DNA from: Amaranthus tricolor
Taxonomy: Eukaryota > Streptophyta > Magnoliopsida > Caryophyllales > Amaranthaceae
Assembly: GCF_026212465.1 (NCBI RefSeq)
Contig: NC_080048.1
Location: forward strand, 39,453,875-39,517,874
Length of the DNA stretch: 64,000 nucleotides
Direction: 5' to 3'
Below, one piece after another: positions 11,621 to 23,861 of the stretch. A program made the translations under genes and the position numbers. The notes beneath the pieces are model-generated. The model was not told where the DNA came from. It did no database searches and worked only from the letters and a program-made list of their open reading frames with translations. Position 1 is the stretch's first letter, and every line of letters begins with the position of its first letter.

Positions 11621-14218
11621 AGATGCATGAGAAACAAGTGTAAAGAGAAGGCAATATTTATGTTAGGATTCAACAGAAATTGGTTGGTATTCCTCCTAAA
11701 CACATCATTAACAATAATTTTCTCTATTTTTTATTAAGCTTATATCTAAAACTGATTTGGAAATTAATCACCGGCCTAAGTTTTTAATGAAATTGATTTA
11801 TAGACAAAATATAAGATGTTTAAGTCCCGAGGTATTTGGATCATCTATCCCCAGGAACGGGGGAGGTTTAGGGGAATAAATTAATTTATAAAACTTGAAT
11901 TTTAAAATTTCTAAAGTATGTTAGAATTTTGAATTGCAATATAAACCGAAAAAATTTAACAGAATTAGCTTAAAATATTCTAATTTAAGATAAAATCTAG
12001 TCAAAGACTATTAGAGACAATTAATTCATAGATTTGTAATAGTTTTTTATTAAATTTAATAGGACTGTTAGATTGTTGAATAAATTAAAAAGACACCTGA
12101 TTTTTTATAATGTAGCTTCTAATAAATTGAGACTATAAGATTTTAATTAAAGAAATAGTGGTTATACTACAATTATGGTAGCAACGTGTAAAAGAAGCAT
12201 AAATAACTTAGAGGTCAAGCAAGTTCGTCCATTTTCAATAATTGTCCGCCGTGCATGGAAAATGTTGTACCAAATTCATATTGAAATGTTAAAATGATCA
12301 ACATACTTCAAAACAAATTTACAACATGTTAGTGCCTGAAAATTACTTATTCCGTCTCACTCAATTACATTAATTTTTATTTTTAATTGTTTTATTTATT
12401 TTTTTCTTATTTTAAATTTGACCTCATAAATAATAAAACATGATCGATTTATTCAAGGAGACAAGTATGGATTGTTGCCTAAAACCATTTAGACTTTCTT
12501 CTAATAATACTACTTTAAACAGTTCAATATTAATTAAGTAGCCCTGACCCGTCTCATTAAAGTTTGTTTTCTAGACTCCATCATTTTCTATATATTTGAA
12601 TGCTCAATATAATCTACATAATTTAATTTATTTTTTTATTAATATCATATTTTTGATACTACATGGCAAAGTATGATTGAAAATGAAAAATTTTCATCCG
12701 CAAAATCACCAAAAGTTGATTAATTGAAGTTTCTCATATTTTTATTTCACGTCTTTATGAGGTAAAAATTGCTAATTTGATTTCATTGTAATTTTAAACT
12801 ATTTCACTTAATGTTTTAATATGGAAAATACTAAAAGTTAACCATATAATTTCTCTAGTATAAATTAAATTAAATATGTTGACTATTTCATTTTCACCGC
12901 CAATTATCTTCTTAAAGCACATTTTTATATATACTAATACACAAATTCTTTCGTAAGACGCTATTTATACATAGTCTAGATAGTCTAACTAATACAACAA
13001 TATAAACTTTGTGCATTGTACCAATTTCTAGTATACTAGTGATTAATATTGTACATGTAACTATAATTAAGCTTTTTGACTATTTTTCTCAATAATGTCA
13101 AAGATTTTTAGTTAATTAATTTTGAAAAATGATGAATTATACTGCATCCTATTCAACCTAAATGTCCCATTTGATTTTTGTCACTATTCACTTATCACTC
13201 TTAATTTGTATTTTACTCTTAATCAATAAGTTAAAACATAGTTATGTGGAATCTTATTTGATTCGTCTCAATACAAGGATTATTAATATTAACTTTTTAT
13301 AATTTTTAATTAAGAATAATTTAAGATATTAAGGATTAAAATATTACCTCAACAAGTGTAAAAAGTCAAATGGGACATTTAGACTGAATAGGTGGGAGTA
13401 TTAAATTATGTAAATTTTATAAATTTGAGTGCTTTGATATTTAGAGCAATGAAAATCATTATTGAGAGTTTATTGGTGTTTTCCCAGTCTCCCTTTCTAT
13501 GGCCACACGCCTACACCATCATAGATAGATCTACGAGTTCACTAGACTTGGTCTGGATTCGATTTAACAACTCATATTTTCATCGCCATACCCACTAAAT
13601 CTTACATATAGCAAAAATCTAAATAAATAACAAACAATACTCATATCCCTCAAAGCTACCTAATGAGTTTTTTGTATTCTATATCAAACAGAGATTGTAT
13701 ATTTGAATAGATTATAGAAGTAGCTCCATATTAATCTTAATCTTCTCATCTCATTTTTATTCTTTTAACTCAATTTTGTTTTTTTTTTTTTTTTTTTACT
13801 TGTATGACTCTCTCACTAATTTCATCAAAATAATTAAAAAATAAAGTACCTCTATATGATAGAAGAGTAATGAAAAAGGAATACTAGTAGTAAGTAGATG
13901 CATTAATATAACATTCACCACCTTAATTACATTACAATGAAGCAAAACATAGAATTTCAACTGCTCCCAACTTCCAAGTTCCAACTATTACCATCCAATA
14001 AATTTTAAAAAAAAGCAAATTTAAACCTTCCAAAAAATAAAATAATACAACTAATAATTAATAAATATACTAGTGAATGGCTAACTAATTAAGTACCTAA
14101 CCCACATGCATTGATGCTCTAGAGTAGCTATTAGCCAGAGCTTTTATAACCCAAGTGCTTTGCATGCTTCTTCGGCTATCAGCTATCAGCTATCAGTTAA
14201 AAGCTATAAGTGTTCTAA
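11621..14218. other. Intergenic, AT-rich
   Basis: Between UXT and the GH17 gene. Apart from one Stowaway-type MITE (13142-13398) and a poly-T run around 13780-13797, I see no gene. The short open frames here have no recognisable protein features. Confidence 0.6.
13142..13398. mobile_element. Stowaway MITE, 257 bp
   Basis: Inverted termini of more than 30 bp: the left end CTGCATCCTATTCAACC continues into TAAATGTCCCATTTG, and the right end read in reverse gives CTCCCACCTATTCAGTC followed by the same TAAATGTCCCATTTG. The element is flanked by TA on both sides (13140-13141, 13399-13400). TA duplications and CTCCC-type ends are characteristic of Stowaway (Tc1/mariner-derived) MITEs. Confidence 0.85.
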
Positions 14219-17200
14219 TTAATATTCGGTAGGAAAATCGCATTTTCCAAATCCTGCACCACAACAAAATACCACCTCTTTATAATTAGCCCAATCACCA
14301 TAGAATCAATCATGGCCCTAATTATTGATTAGAAGTTTAGAACCCTATTAAATGAGTAATAAATTATGTAATATATAATTTAGAAAAATAACACAATAAT
14401 AATACATTTAAAATGAGTGTGTTTTCCTCTAATTTCTCCCCCTTACCTTTTGCTATTTAAATGAAAAAAATAAAAACACAAAGTAATGTGAGGATAGGGC
14501 ACAAAATTACTAATTTCATAAAGCAAATTTGTCAATTAGATAAAATCTTCCCATTTCTTTTTTTAGAAATTGAGAAGCATTTTACAAGGGCAAAACGGCA
14601 TAATATTTTTTCTTTTAAATTTCCGGTAGGCTAGAGAATATATATATAAGCAGAGGAAAGAGAGTTAATTCTTTCCATAGGTGGTGCATTATTGTCTAAC
14701 TTTACTCATTTTTATAATCTATTTATTTTTTTGTCTTATTTTTCAATTCAATTCCCCTTTCCTCTAATTTTCACCCAAAAAAATTTTTAGGTGCATTCTC
14801 ATAGAAATAAAGGGAGTATTTATCAATTACTATTATTTTTTTAACAATAATTCCCAATCAATAGCCGTAATTTATAAATTATCAACTGAACAAAAAATAA
14901 ATAATAATAATAAAAATAATAAAAATGAAATCAAAAAAAGTAAATTAAAATCATAAAATTTTCACCATATTAAATTCTACCATATAAGAATAATTTACTA
15001 ATTTTACAAATCACCGTTATTTTTCGGGATTTCCTCGTTCTTTAAAAGTGATACATGTATTATAGAGCGATTAAGTACAGTAAAAGCATGTATTGAGAGT
15101 TGTGAGGGCAGAGGCAGAAAAGAAAAGAGAAGTGAAGATTCAATGTTTCAGCAATAGGCCTCAGGAGATCTTGCAAGAATTATATTTTATTGAAAAAGTG
15201 ATGGGCAGTCCAAATTGGCAGTGATTAGAACTGCGGAAAATGAGTTAGTAGTGTGTGCAGTGTTACTGACATATTCCCTCAACAATGATAATTTGTCATA
15301 ATTAATTCTAATATAAATTAGGATGTTTAAGGACTTGGTAACATTTCATTATTAATCTACTTCTTGAGTATAAGCTATTAAATTGTAGCCTATTCTAAAA
15401 TTTATTGTTTATTGGTTCTGTTTATCAGAGGAAAAGTAAATTTATGAGCTTTATAATTAGTCATCAAACTAAAAATTAATCACCCTTTATATTAAATATG
15501 CTAATATTTTATATCTTTTTGAATTTGCATCATATAACTTAAATATGTAAAAAGTTTTTAAGTATTACAAATTACTAAATTAATTAAACCAAAAGTTAAC
15601 CCACAAATTGCAAAAAAGTCAATTATGAAACAAAACTTTTTTCTCATGATTTCAGTATTATTTATAGTGGAGTATCATCTATCTTTCTAATTGTTAAGCT
15701 ACTCTTTATAATGTGACAACGTTTGAAGACAAAGCATCAAAAACGGATAGCAAAGTGTGAATGTGTGATTTATTATTTATAGAAAAGCGAGATAACTGTG
15801 TGACATAAAATGAAAAAATAAATAAAATGTGAATGAGAATTAAAAAAAAAGTGATGGACTATGAACAAAAATAGAAATATATTAAACCTCATAAGTAGTG
15901 TCATATGATTCGCTAATTGCCTGGCGAATCGCGAATCGTAAAAAGCAAATTATGGTCGATTTGGGATATTTTTAAACTATTTTTAGTTAATCGCAAATTT
16001 AAAAAGCGAACTAACTAGTTAATTATGTTTCGAACTCAAATTTAAAAATATAGAAAAATAAAAAAAAGGGAAGAAATATATATGTGTTAGGTGTAGTAGT
16101 CTAATGATCTCAATCAAGTAAAAGTGGAAGTGAGCTAATTGAAAAGACAAATCCAATTAGAAACAACATGAAATGCAACAATGTAGCATGAGAATTTCAA
16201 CAAACATAAATAAAAAAGTGGAATAGGCTAATAGTATTGTGAGTAATAATGAATGTAGTACAACCTGCTTACAGCAGTAGGCACATGGAGAAATGGGTCC
16301 AATGACTCACATTTGCCATTACACACTTCAACGTAAAAACAGACACAACCTAATAACACCAACACTATACCTTGTCGTCACATCTGGAGCCAGATGACCA
16401 CCATACCCAATTACCCAATTACGGAATCAATTCAACCAAAAGCTTAAGCTGATGGTTGAGGCTTCAGGATATGTTACAGGTGGTGACTGTTGATCGCCAG
16501 TCATTAATTTTTTTTATTTTTTTTTTAGGTTTTAAATTCATGAGCGACTGATACCATGTCAAGGAATCAATTCAACCAAAAGCTTAAGCTGATGGTTGAG
16601 ACCCCAGGATATTTTATATACTCTAACACCCATTCAATACAATAATAAACCTTTTTAGTAAGCCTCGGTAACCGATGATCTGTTGTTATTCGTTAAAAAA
16701 ATGAAAATTAATGTAAAATTTTAAAAAATTTACATAAAAAATTGTTGAATAATTAAAAAAAATCAGAAAATTTTTTAAATCATTTTACAATTTTTCAACA
16801 TTTTATTTTAATTTATTTTTTTAAAAAAAAACTTGTTATACCAAGTCAATCTCATTACCAGATTTGCTCCAGGAAAATAGATTATTCATTGTTAATCGGT
16901 GGAATTATTATAGGAAAATCATAAAAAAGTTAAATTATTCTAGTAATTTTTCCAATATTAAAATGTTTCTTTAAATACCCTTATTTACATGAAATCGTAA
17001 ATGATGTTTGTACTAACGAAGTTTCCAATGCATTACTAATGTGAAAGGTGGCATTATTTGATTGTGATAAAAATCGTAAACAAAACAATATTTTATGTTC
17101 AAAGTTTTATCACCATCGTAATGATATAGTAAGATTTCACAAAAAATTAGACTACAATCAGAAATCATTCATATTACCACTAATTAATACGATTAATCAA

Positions 17201-18739
17201 ATTGCCATAAAAATTAAATAAGATTACGTAAATCCGATCTCGACACAAATAAAGTAAGAAAAGAAAGAGGAAAGGATTAGAAAACATACTAGGAGTTTGA
17301 GTGACAACATAAGCAGCTCCTTCAAAATCACAAGAACCCATAGCTCGATTCTTCTTCTGATAATAACTATTGAATGCATATGATGCATGAGCCAACAACG
17401 TATCAGGATCGTAACACGTGGCACCTGGTTGAATCGGACGGCAATCCGCTCCCCCTTCTCCACAAGCATAATCTAGACCCGCTTGTAGCTTAACATCTCC
17501 CACTTCTCCATTCGCAACACACCACGTTTCTTTTACCGTCACTTTCCCCATCGCCGGAGTTTCCACCGGAGTACTTTTTCCGCTGTCTTTCCAATCCTTT
17601 ACTTCCTCCATTGTTAACGGAATTGAATAGACCTTCTTCTGATTCGGGTAAAATAACCCGTAATTTCTCTCGGATACGGGTCCGGGTTTTTTGTTCTCGT
17701 TAAAAAGAGCAAAAAGGAAAACAGTTAGTTCAGATTTGGGTTTCAATGGAGTACCACCTCCAGCAAGAATCCGGCGAACTAGGTTGCCGTTATAAGCAGC
17801 TGCATTTTCAATTGAAGCTCCAATTTCCATGGAATTACCCATTGAAGGCCATCCAGTTTCGGTAACAATAATTGGTATGTCATCGTATTTTAATGCCGAC
17901 ATTGCAGCAAACACGGCGTCGATTTGAGCATCAAATAGGTTAAAGTATTTGAGACCCGAACCCGAATCTGTCACACCTGGGTTTTCCCTGAAAAGAGCGT
18001 AATCAAGTGAAATTACATCGCTATTAGCCTGGTAAGCGAAAATAGGGTAAGCATTCACCATTAGAGAAGACTTAGTTTCTCGAAGAAATTCAAGCATGGG
18101 TTTAAATACGGGTTCAATTAACTCAATACGGAAAGACCCGGCTGAAGACGGGTAAGAATTTCCAAGAGCACTAAGTGCAATTGGGGAAGAAACTTTGATT
18201 TTAGAGTCTAATCCGTATTTCACAAGCGCTGAATGGATGTTTTTCATGGCGGGTACAAGAAAACGGGTAGTATTATTTGGGTCAACAAAAACTTCATTAC
18301 CCACAGCAATGGATTCAATTAGGGTTTGAGGGTAGTAAGCGACGACGTTTCTAAGAACCCAGACAGAGGCATAAGAAGGACGAGTAGCGGCAGAGTGAAG
18401 TTGTTCATTAGGGAGATTAATGGTGATTTTAATGGCGGAATTTGAGAAAGCACGAAGAACAGCTGGGTCAGAATCATAGATTTTGACACGATTAATGTTT
18501 TGAGATTTGAGAAGTTTAACAACTTTGGTTGCTGATGGAAGATTGTTTGCTATTCTTCCATAGTTGATTCCAATGGAACCTCCTTCTGCAAAAACAAAAA
18601 CAAAAAAAGGGAATTAGATCTTGTTAGTATTGATAATTAACTACATTGTTGGATTGAAGGATGAGAATGTACCTGAAGAAGAGAGGAAGAAAGAGAAGAG
18701 AAGAAGGGAGAAAAGGGTGAAAATGGAATGGAAGTTCAT
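14219..18739 (-). CDS. GH17 beta-1,3-glucanase with X8/CBM43 module
   Basis: Four exons on the minus strand: 18673-18739, 17290-18585, and a 35-base final exon 14219-14253 reached across a 3,036-bp intron; that makes three coding exons and two introns, all GT-AG. The 465-residue product starts with a hydrophobic signal peptide (residues 1-22). The GH17 barrel begins at IGINYGRIANNLPS (about residue 27). The conserved AVGNEVF carries the likely acid/base Glu120, and TETGWPS the likely nucleophile Glu265. A Cys-rich X8/CBM43 domain spans about 377-463, starting WCVANG. The protein ends FGKCDFPTEY with no hydrophobic tail, so it looks secreted rather than GPI-anchored. Such enzymes cleave 1,3-beta-glucan (callose) in the cell wall. 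The tiny last exon restores the family's final cysteine; without it, the reading runs into an unrelated intronic tail. Confidence 0.93.
15899..16032. repeat. Palindromic 'GATTCGCTAAT' MITE-like repeat, copy 1
   Basis: About 130 bp starting TCATATGATTCGCTAATTG and ending in AGTTAATTATGTTTCG, roughly an inverted repeat of its start. Related copies are at 38024-38153, 53577-53690 (reverse) and 59390-59500, each in an intron of a different gene. This copy lies in the large GH17 intron. I could not fix a target duplication. Confidence 0.6.
16420..16628 (-). mobile_element. Shortened TRIM-like element
   Basis: On the minus strand, an intact 72-bp LTR (16628-16557) is followed at once by TGGTATCAGTCG, the same primer-binding-type site as in 8878-9165. 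A degenerate second LTR follows (about 16478-16420). The interior is only about 78 bp and lacks the purine tract, so it is a deleted relative. It lies in the GH17 intron, in sense with the gene. Confidence 0.75.
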
Positions 18740-21700
18740 GCTCTGTTCTTGTTAATGGCGGAGGAAGAGAAATTAGAGGGAGTGTTTGGAAGGAAATGTG
18801 TAGGGAGGATATGGTGTTTATTGTTGACTATGACAACCCAAATGGATTAATAGCATTCATAAATGACAAGGGATATTAAGAAGTTGATAAGGTAGTGGGT
18901 GTTAAAAAATAACTATAAAAGACTAAAAATAGTGTGTGGTGTTTAAAAATAAAATAAAAAAGTAAATTAATTGTAACAAATTAAAATAAATAAAATAAAT
19001 AAATTTAAATGAAGGTTTAAGGAGTTAAGTTGGCATGGTAGAATTAACATCAATTCTTTTGAAAAATCGTTTATTTAGCCTATATATCTAAAACGTCTCT
19101 TATGGAGATTGTCTCTTACAATAGTTAATGTAAAATTATTACTTATAAATTTATAATACCATGTTCCAAAATAAAAATATTGAAAAATTAAGGGAACTAG
19201 ATAAATTAAAAAGAGTGAGAGTATTTCCTTAACTAAAAAATATAATTGATATGATGAATTTTTCCGCTCACAATCAATTACGTGGGATAAAGTGAAGATA
19301 ATAGGTGTAACAACTAATACAAATAAATAATTTATATGTATTTTTGCGCTGTTTAAATTTTAATATACAAGTTAGATTGACAGAGAACAAGGGATAAGAA
19401 TTAAACCAAAACCTTATAAAAATTGCTATTAGATGTTCCAACATAGAGAAAACTAATTACCTTTTATCTTGGGTGAAGTAAAAATTGAAAACTTTTTTTT
19501 AAGATTATGTATAATTTTAAAAGTTATGATTTTTTTCTAACAGTTTTGTATCTTTAAACACTTAACATAGTTATGCATAATTTAAGAGTAAAGTCTCTTA
19601 TTTTTCGATGTCTTATACGATTAAACATGTTAAACATACTTAAAACCTTTCATATTTTTTATTAGTAAAACACTTTTTTGTCAGTTACCATTGTATATTT
19701 GTTATCATAATTTAAAAATTATTGGACTATTAGAGATTCCACCGGAGACAGGGGTAGTGAGGGAAGGTGGGGAGGAAAATTGGGAGATGGAGGAGGTAAG
19801 ATGGGTGGGACCCAATAAGTTGGGAAGTAAAACGGAACGAAAGGTGGAGAGTAGTGTGTCTGCATTAGACATTAGTGCTGCATACTGCCGTTTTTGGGTG
19901 TGGAAATTTGTTTGTTTCTGTTCTCTTTCATTGTTTTCTTTGTCTTCTCTCTCCATGTTGTACTCATTATCTGTTTTATTATATTATCACATTTGACTTT
20001 TTATAGTATATTTTAATCATTCTATTATATTTATTATATCTGACTATTTATATTATTTAATGTGTTATTATGATTATTTATATATTAAACTATTCACATT
20101 GAAAAATTATAAAAAGTTAATATTATGAAAATATATGATTAGTCGACTTACACAAAATTTCCCTTGACTATATTTTTATTACACATTATCTGCAATATTT
20201 AAAATAAGCTTAAATGATAAATATTGTCAATTACTGTAATCTAACAAGTATTACAGAACGGATGCAGTATTTAATTTGTCGTATTTTTATATTTTAGTCT
20301 ATTTTAATAAAGTGTCATTTTTTAAATATAATTTCACTATTTTTTACTCTCTTTTGTTTCTAACTATAATTGTATTTTAATCTATTATGATCAATTTCGT
20401 GGTCTACTTATCAAAAATCAAATGAATCTAAATAAAAGTAGAGAACTAATCCATTATCAAAAATCAAATTTATTGTGTAATTTCATTTGTGTTTACATGT
20501 TACTCAATTTCTTGATTTAATGGTTTAAAAAACATAAAAAAAAATATTGAAATATTATTTGCTTTTTATCTTTAAAAATATTATTTATATTCACTATTAT
20601 TAGAAAAATATATTCAAACGTTTTCAACAAAATAATAACTCTTTCTTTCCAATTCCGATTTTACTATTTTTTTTAGGGCAATTTAAGTCATACTACTTTT
20701 TTTATTTGTGGTCATAATCCGCTTACTTCAACAATTTTTATTCACGCATACTATTTATTTTTTCATCACATTCACACATTTTTTTTACTTTTTCACTTTT
20801 TTTTTTCCAAATTCTCTCTTATTAATTTGAACAAGATTTGTACTTATAGCAAAAGTTATGAAATATGATAAAGGGAGTACATATGTTTGAATAAAATTAT
20901 AAATTAGAATAATGAACAAACCTTTTCTTTTCATGATAAAAGTTGGATGAACAATTTATCCACCTTATATTACATATAAGACATTCTTAAATCTTACCCC
21001 AACCAATAATAATAAGCATTGAACAAACCTCACATTATTAAGGTATTCATTCAGCCAAAAGTTTAGTTTGATATGTGTCATATACTAACAAGCTCTTTAA
21101 ACGAGAATCTTTTAGTTTAAAAGTGTGGATGTAACACATGTCCTTAACTATAGTAGTATTCCATTTAAAATAATAAGAGATGAATAAAATTCGAATCTAT
21201 AACCTCTTTCACATTAGCTCTAATAAAATTCCATTTAAAAGTTACATAATCAACTCTTTTAACATGCTTATGCACAAATCATGATATTAATCATCACTTG
21301 AGTCAAAAGATACTTGATCATAAACTTCATCTAATGTTTAATAATCGTCAACAACTCAGCATCACATACTTCTACAAAATTGCAATTTGTAGTTTGTATA
21401 CATAAACCACACTTTGCTTGGGATAAAGTTGATGCGAACCCAGAATCAATATTAAAATTCGGATTATTATTGGTTGAATTATTCCTAGTTGTTTTGAGTT
21501 GACTAGGTTTGAGTCAAGCTAGCAAATCAAACATAATAAATTTTTAATCATTAAAATTTTTCCTTTGCGTATGCTTTTCATTTTTTTTAATTTGTTTTCT
21601 TATTAAATCAGACTAATATACCAATAAAAAGCAGGTCAAAACAATCTAGTTTGTATTACTTTATATATAACATATTTTCTTGTTTCATCAAGTTTGGTGC

Positions 21701-23861
21701 CTTTCAAATTACTAGCATCAAGTCGACTTTGTATCAAATTAAAATATGACATAGCTTGTATAAACATAAAAGCCGGTTCTAACATTATTAATTAAGAGTA
21801 AAGAACTAACACTAGTAGATCTTATTGTAGAAGCTGAAACTTGTGTTTATTACGTGGTAGGTCCAAATTGTGACATACTCACATGTACACTAATTCAATT
21901 ATATAAGAACAGAAACAAAGATGAATAGAACAATTTAAAAATTGTTAATTCAATGATTCGGGGTATGAATAATTGATATAAACGTTATCATTTATGTAAT
22001 TGCTTTTTTGTATTCAACAAGTCAATTGTTATGTGTCCATAATTGATGAAGTTATATGCGCAACTTAAATTTCTTATTACTATCAAGGTTTTAATTAAAA
22101 ATAATAAATTTGCTTTTACTTATAAAGGTGTATACATCAAATTTTTTAGTACTACCCAACTAAAAATCTAAATAAAACATATTAATGACATTGAAATAAC
22201 AAGTACACCTCCAATTTTCATAAAAGAAAACGTATGTAATTGCAAAAGACTATATGGGACTAATAAAAGAAGAGACCTACATGTGAGTTGTTTGGCAAAA
22301 TAATAATATTAGCTTATACTTTCTTTTATAGTTTTATCTACTTTAGGTGTTTTATTTACTTTTGAGATATTATTTATTTATCACTATTAAATTATAATTT
22401 ATTATTCTCTTTACTTGTCCTATTTAGTTTTTCAATACTATTCATCAATCACTCTTATTATGTGATTTGTTCTTAATTTATAAGTTACAACATAGTTATG
22501 TGGAATCTTATTTAATTCGTCTTATTGTAAATTTTATTAATATTAATTTTTTATAATTTTTATTCAAGCACAATTAGAGATATTTAAGATTGAAAACGTG
22601 TATTGGCAAATGTGCCAAAACCAAATGGGACTAGTAAAGAGAATAGAAAGAGTATTAATCTACAAGTTAAAACATAGTCATGTGAGATCTTATTTAATTC
22701 GTTTTAATGTAAAGTTTATTAATATCAATTTTTATAATTTTTAATTATACATAACTAGATATATTAAAGATTGAATAAGTGCATTGAATAGAATACATAA
22801 AGTATATAAACACTTAAGATAAATAGGAGGGAGTATTTAAATATAATTAGATAGTATTTGACAATATAAAATTCATTTGAAAATTAAAAATTTAATTTTA
22901 ATAATCAAATTTAAGAATTGAATGACATCTATATACTTGGAATTTGCAAACTTTAATACTTGACCAATTTAAAATTATTTGGAATTAACCCAATTTTACA
23001 TTTTCAAATTCAAAATTTGTCATACGTAGTATTTGAGCTAATTCAACATTTAAAAATGAATTCCAAGTTGCCAAACATACGTAGAATTGTGTGGTCAATA
23101 CATTGGTATATTTGCTAGTTGATTTTATTGGTTGTTATAAATCAACTTATTATAACAAGCTATTTCTACCAAAGTTTGATAAACTCTAGTAAAATCAAGT
23201 ACTTCAATCAATTATAAGCTATTTGCCAAACAATCCCTATATTAGAGCTATTCATGTAAGGCATGCTCGTCAAGTTCAGTCCACCCAACTCGAAAAATAG
23301 ACGGACTTGTACAGTTGTACATTTAGAAAAATTAAGAACGCTAGTATTCCCTCCGTCATTCAAATATATGAGAGTTTTTAAGTCCTATGCAAACTCATAG
23401 GAACAATAAAAGTACATCTTAGGGAAACTTTCTGATACGAGTTCGATCATCAAGTTTAAAACGAGAAACACCAAAGCCGACATCAAGAAATAGATAGGAG
23501 AGATTCACACGTCTTCCAAATAGTTCAAAATTTGTACAACTACTTGATACAAGGATGGGCTTCTAGATTATACTACTATATATATATCTGCTTCACTTAA
23601 AGTAATAACTGGCGTAATCCTATATAACAGCAATACTGGAAGCAAGTTAGTAGACGGAAGAAAGAAAACGCGCAGATGACCTAGTCCTATGCACAATGTG
23701 CAGCGTTTTCCCCTAAATTATCATTATAGGGCAAGAGAATACCCATTAACACGCCTGAAGCATGTCTTGAGTAAGAACTCGAGTATACCTCCAACAAGAT
23801 GCCACTGCTGTATAGGAGGATAGTGGTAATCAGCATTAGGCCGCCGCCCTCAATTGAATAT
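18740..23861. other. Intergenic, repeat-derived and AT-rich
   Basis: About 5.1 kb between the GH17 start and the DUF707 stop. It holds a degenerate TRIM-like fragment (about 21040-21260) and two Stowaway-like MITE bodies (22405-22840). A GA-rich/CT-rich patch at 19750-19960 is more GC-rich than its surroundings but shows no clear exon structure. No gene is supported. Confidence 0.55.
22405..22840. mobile_element. Two adjacent Stowaway-like MITE bodies
   Basis: Two similar AT-rich segments follow head to tail (22405-22650 and 22655-22840). Each contains a TTAATTCGTYTTAWTGTAAA block, then 'ATTTTTATAATTTTTA' and a GATATATTWARGATTGAA-type block, as in 13142-13398 and 34709-34972. The second ends in AGGAGGGAGTATT, the usual Stowaway terminus. 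It is either a tandem or a nested insertion. Confidence 0.6.

Noticed and set aside
13392..13598. 68-residue plus-strand open frame
   Set aside because: It starts inside the end of a Stowaway MITE and has no recognisable motif.
17224..17469. 81-residue minus-strand open frame
   Set aside because: Out-of-frame shadow of the X8 domain of the GH17 gene.
19691..19996. Overlapping open frames on both strands around 19700-19990
   Set aside because: GA/CT-rich composition explains the lack of stops. There is no family similarity and no splice partners.
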